Of a DNA stretch of 5,945 bases, positions 4,103 through 5,945 are shown piece after piece. The DNA comes from an uncultured Planctomycetia bacterium (GTDB lineage Bacteria > Planctomycetota > UBA1135 > GCA-002686595). The stretch's first letter is position 1. Each line of letters begins with the position of its first letter. The translations under genes were made by a program, and so were the position numbers. Where the stretch lies: assembly GCA_938003765.1 (NCBI GenBank), contig CALKYE010000191.1, forward strand, positions 1 to 5,945. Direction: 5' to 3'. The notes under the pieces are model-generated. The model worked only from the letters and a program-made list of their open reading frames with translations, ran no database searches and was not told where the DNA came from.

Positions 4103-5945
4103 GCCTGTCCGACCTTCACAGTGGGCGCCGTCGGAATTTCGGTCGCCGTATTTCGGACAGGGAGGCGCACGCGAATCACTGCGGCCGGACCTTCAGTCGT
4201 CCCGACCGAACCCTCATCGCTTAAGCATCCCCAAGTGTGCGGGTTCGGAACAGTGCTGCACCCATCGATGAGCAGCCCGCTGCTCGACGACGTCTCGTTC
4301 ATCAGCACTCCCACTCCGTCTTCGTCGCAGAGATACGTGCAGACGTCGTACGGATTGGCCCCGATGCCAATGAAGCGGCGACCGAAGTTGCGGATCACGG
4401 GCGGATCATTCGGGTTGGCATCCCAGTCGAGCGTGCGCGGCCAGAGTTCGAACCAGTACAGATTGGTCTCCAGCGGATTGAGCTGGGACTCGAAGCAACT
4501 GTCTTCGTTGGCCAACTGGATTCCGATGCGAATGAACTGCTCGGCGTCTTCCCGATCGAACGCCCGGAGGTCGTAGAGGTCCCACGCGAACGCACTCTGC
4601 TCGAGCACGCCGTACGCCTGCTCCTGTCGGTAGACGATGACCTCGAGAGCGTTCGCGGAAACGCCCTGATGCGCGGGGAGAACGCTCGCTTGCAGTTTGA
4701 GGTCGAGCGATCGCAGCAAGGTGCTCTGCTGCGGCGGCGCCATGGGCGTGGCGGTCGAGAGAATGCCGCCGTAGTTCCACAAGTGGTAGTTGGCGTTGGT
4801 GTGCCCCCAGGGCATGTAGACGCCGGCCGGGGCGTCATCGAGGGTTGAGGAGGTCTGCGGAAGCGCCAGGAACAGATCGGCCTTGCCGTCGTAGTCGAAG
4901 TCGCGGAACAGAGGCGGGCACGCGTTGTTCGACGCCGGCAGGGTCGGCAGCAGCGGGTCGTCGTCGACCATCGCCGGTCCCCACGCGATGGCCGTCGCAA
5001 ACGACGGGATCATGGGGTTGTAGTTGCGGACAAAGCTCGGCGCGAGGTGTTGTCGCGTGTTGAACATGATGTCGATGTCGCCGTCGCCGTCCGCATCGGC
5101 GCCGCTCAACCCCACCACTTCCACGCCAAGCGCCATCTGCACCGGCTCCAACGGATACCCGTTGCGCACTACGTGGATCTCGTCCGCGAGGGCGTAGTCG
5201 ACGGCCCAGGCGATGCGGTCTCGCGAGGTTCCGCGCAGCACGGTCATCTTGAAGCAGTCGTCGCCGCCGTCGTACGTCGCCGCGGGACTCCACGCTCCGG
5301 CGCCGACGAGTTCGTGGACGAACATTCCCGAGCTCGTGGCCACGGCGAGTTCGCGATCACTGTCGAGGTCCCACATGAACAACCCGAGGTCGCGGACCGT
5401 GTTCGGGGACACGAAGCTGTCGGTGGCGCCGCCGGAGCCGCCGATCAGTCGCAGGATCGTCAGCCCGTCCGACGCGAGGCCGACGTAGTCCGTGACACCG
5501 TCCGAGTTGAAGTCAGCGCAGCGCACGAGCAAGGCGCCGTTCCACACGGACGGGTTGCTCGTCGAGACTGCGGTCACGACGGGCGGCAGATTGGGGTTGG
5601 ACTGCAGCGTCGCGAGGAACAAGCCAGTCGAACGAACGACCGCCAAGCCGTCGGGTGCGCCAGCACCTTGAGCGGCGACGTCCATGTCGAGCACGTCGGA
5701 AGACAGGAGCTCGATGCGAAGGTTCGAGAAGGACGGGTCGTGCCACAAGTGCGCCGCGTTGCCCGCGTGCACCGCGACGTCGAGCGACTGATCGGCGCGG
5801 AAGTCGCCTGCGACCAACCTCTTGAAGTTCGGCGTTGAGCCGGAAGGCCAATACAGTCGTTCAGCCTCCGCCATCTTCAGGTAGGGCTCGGCCGTGTTGT
5901 CGTACATGGAGAGCTGCGCCGGCGCCGCGCCTGCCAAACACATCG
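4096..5945 (-). CDS. Secreted FG-GAP/VCBS beta-propeller protein (5' end outside window)
   Basis: At least 615 residues are visible, numbered from an in-frame ATG at 5943. The true start probably lies beyond the window, because the first residues, MCLAGAAPAQLS, look like the end of a signal peptide with an APA-Q cleavage site. Residues about 40-365 hold FG-GAP/VCBS-type repeats of a beta-propeller. Clear Ca-binding loops are D144-F-N-S-D-G, D283-A-D-G-D-G and D348-F-D-Y-D-G. Weaker copies start at D47, D86, D192 and around 232, giving about seven repeats spaced 39-65 residues, as in a seven-bladed propeller. Residues about 400-615 form a separate domain that I do not recognise, with C483, C535, C539, C562 and C573, consistent with disulfides outside the cell. 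The family usually acts in surface binding or adhesion; no catalytic motif is seen. The gene converges on, and overlaps by 7 bases, the CHAT gene. Base composition is visibly less GC-rich than the cassette: 33 of 60 bases at 4501-4560 against 47 of 60 at 3661-3720. Confidence 0.85.
   Translation of the reverse strand, partial: MCLAGAAPAQLSMYDNTAEPYLKMAEAERLYWPSGSTPNFKRLVAGDFRADQSLDVAVHAGNAAHLWHDPSFSNLRIELLSSDVLDMDVAAQGAGAPDGLAVVRSTGLFLATLQSNPNLPPVVTAVSTSNPSVWNGALLVRCADFNSDGVTDYVGLASDGLTILRLIGGSGGATDSFVSPNTVRDLGLFMWDLDSDRELAVATSSGMFVHELVGAGAWSPAATYDGGDDCFKMTVLRGTSRDRIAWAVDYALADEIHVVRNGYPLEPVQMALGVEVVGLSGADADGDGDIDIMFNTRQHLAPSFVRNYNPMIPSFATAIAWGPAMVDDDPLLPTLPASNNACPPLFRDFDYDGKADLFLALPQTSSTLDDAPAGVYMPWGHTNANYHLWNYGGILSTATPMAPPQQSTLLRSLDLKLQASVLPAHQGVSANALEVIVYRQEQAYGVLEQSAFAWDLYDLRAFDREDAEQFIRIGIQLANEDSCFESQLNPLETNLYWFELWPRTLDWDANPNDPPVIRNFGRRFIGIGANPYDVCTYLCDEDGVGVLMNETSSSSGLLIDGCSTVPNPHTWGCLSDEGSVGTTEGPAAVIRVRLPVRNTATEIPTAPTVKVGQAY

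Noticed and set aside
4237..5838. Plus-strand open frames at 4237-4848 and 5047-5838
   Set aside because: They are Arg/Val/Glu-rich mirror frames of the propeller gene, whose Ca-binding repeats on the minus strand are unmistakable.
1..5945. tRNA, rRNA, CRISPR array, insertion sequence or attachment site
   Set aside because: No cloverleaf with a T-loop signature, no regularly spaced repeats, no transposase-like product and no flanking terminal repeats were seen.

Overview
The window is GC-rich, with G or C at nearly every third codon position of the plus-strand genes. The gene content points to a large-genome, Planctomycetes-like bacterium (an inference; no rRNA or other phylogenetic marker is present): an ECF sigma factor, a membrane anti-sigma-like protein, a TPR-CHAT protein anchored at its C-terminus, and an exported FG-GAP/VCBS propeller protein.

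Layout. Bases 1-68 are probably the last codons of an upstream plus-strand gene ending in TGA. Bases 69-342 hold no convincing gene. They contain a 12-base direct repeat carrying an ECF-like GGAAC core, several small inverted repeats, and a run of eight C just before the sigma factor start. A compact plus-strand cassette follows: the ECF sigma factor (343-900), a single-pass anti-sigma-like protein (897-1631, sharing ATGA with the sigma gene), and a large TPR-CHAT protease-like protein (about 1502-4102, out-of-frame overlap with the anti-sigma gene). A convergent minus-strand gene (4096-5945, 5' end outside the window) encodes a secreted beta-propeller protein. Its stop codon lies 7 bases inside the 3' end of the CHAT gene. 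A perfect 11-bp hairpin (4056-4082) sits at this junction.

How the genes may work together. The tight translational overlaps imply one transcript for sigma factor, anti-sigma-like protein and CHAT protein. Charge around the membrane segments predicts that the anti-sigma C-terminal domain and the TPR-CHAT domains face the same, extracytoplasmic side. The CHAT His/Cys dyad (H675, C724) appears intact. The most interesting reading is a sigma switch controlled by a caspase-like protease: the CHAT protein would sense something outside the membrane and cleave or reposition the anti-sigma protein, freeing the sigma factor. This resembles in logic, but is not homologous in layout to, the type III-E CRISPR craspase module, in which a TPR-CHAT protease cleaves an ECF sigma inhibitor. 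The link is inference; the sequence shows only the gene set, order, topology and motifs. The FG-GAP protein is probably unrelated to the cassette, though it could be an envelope target.
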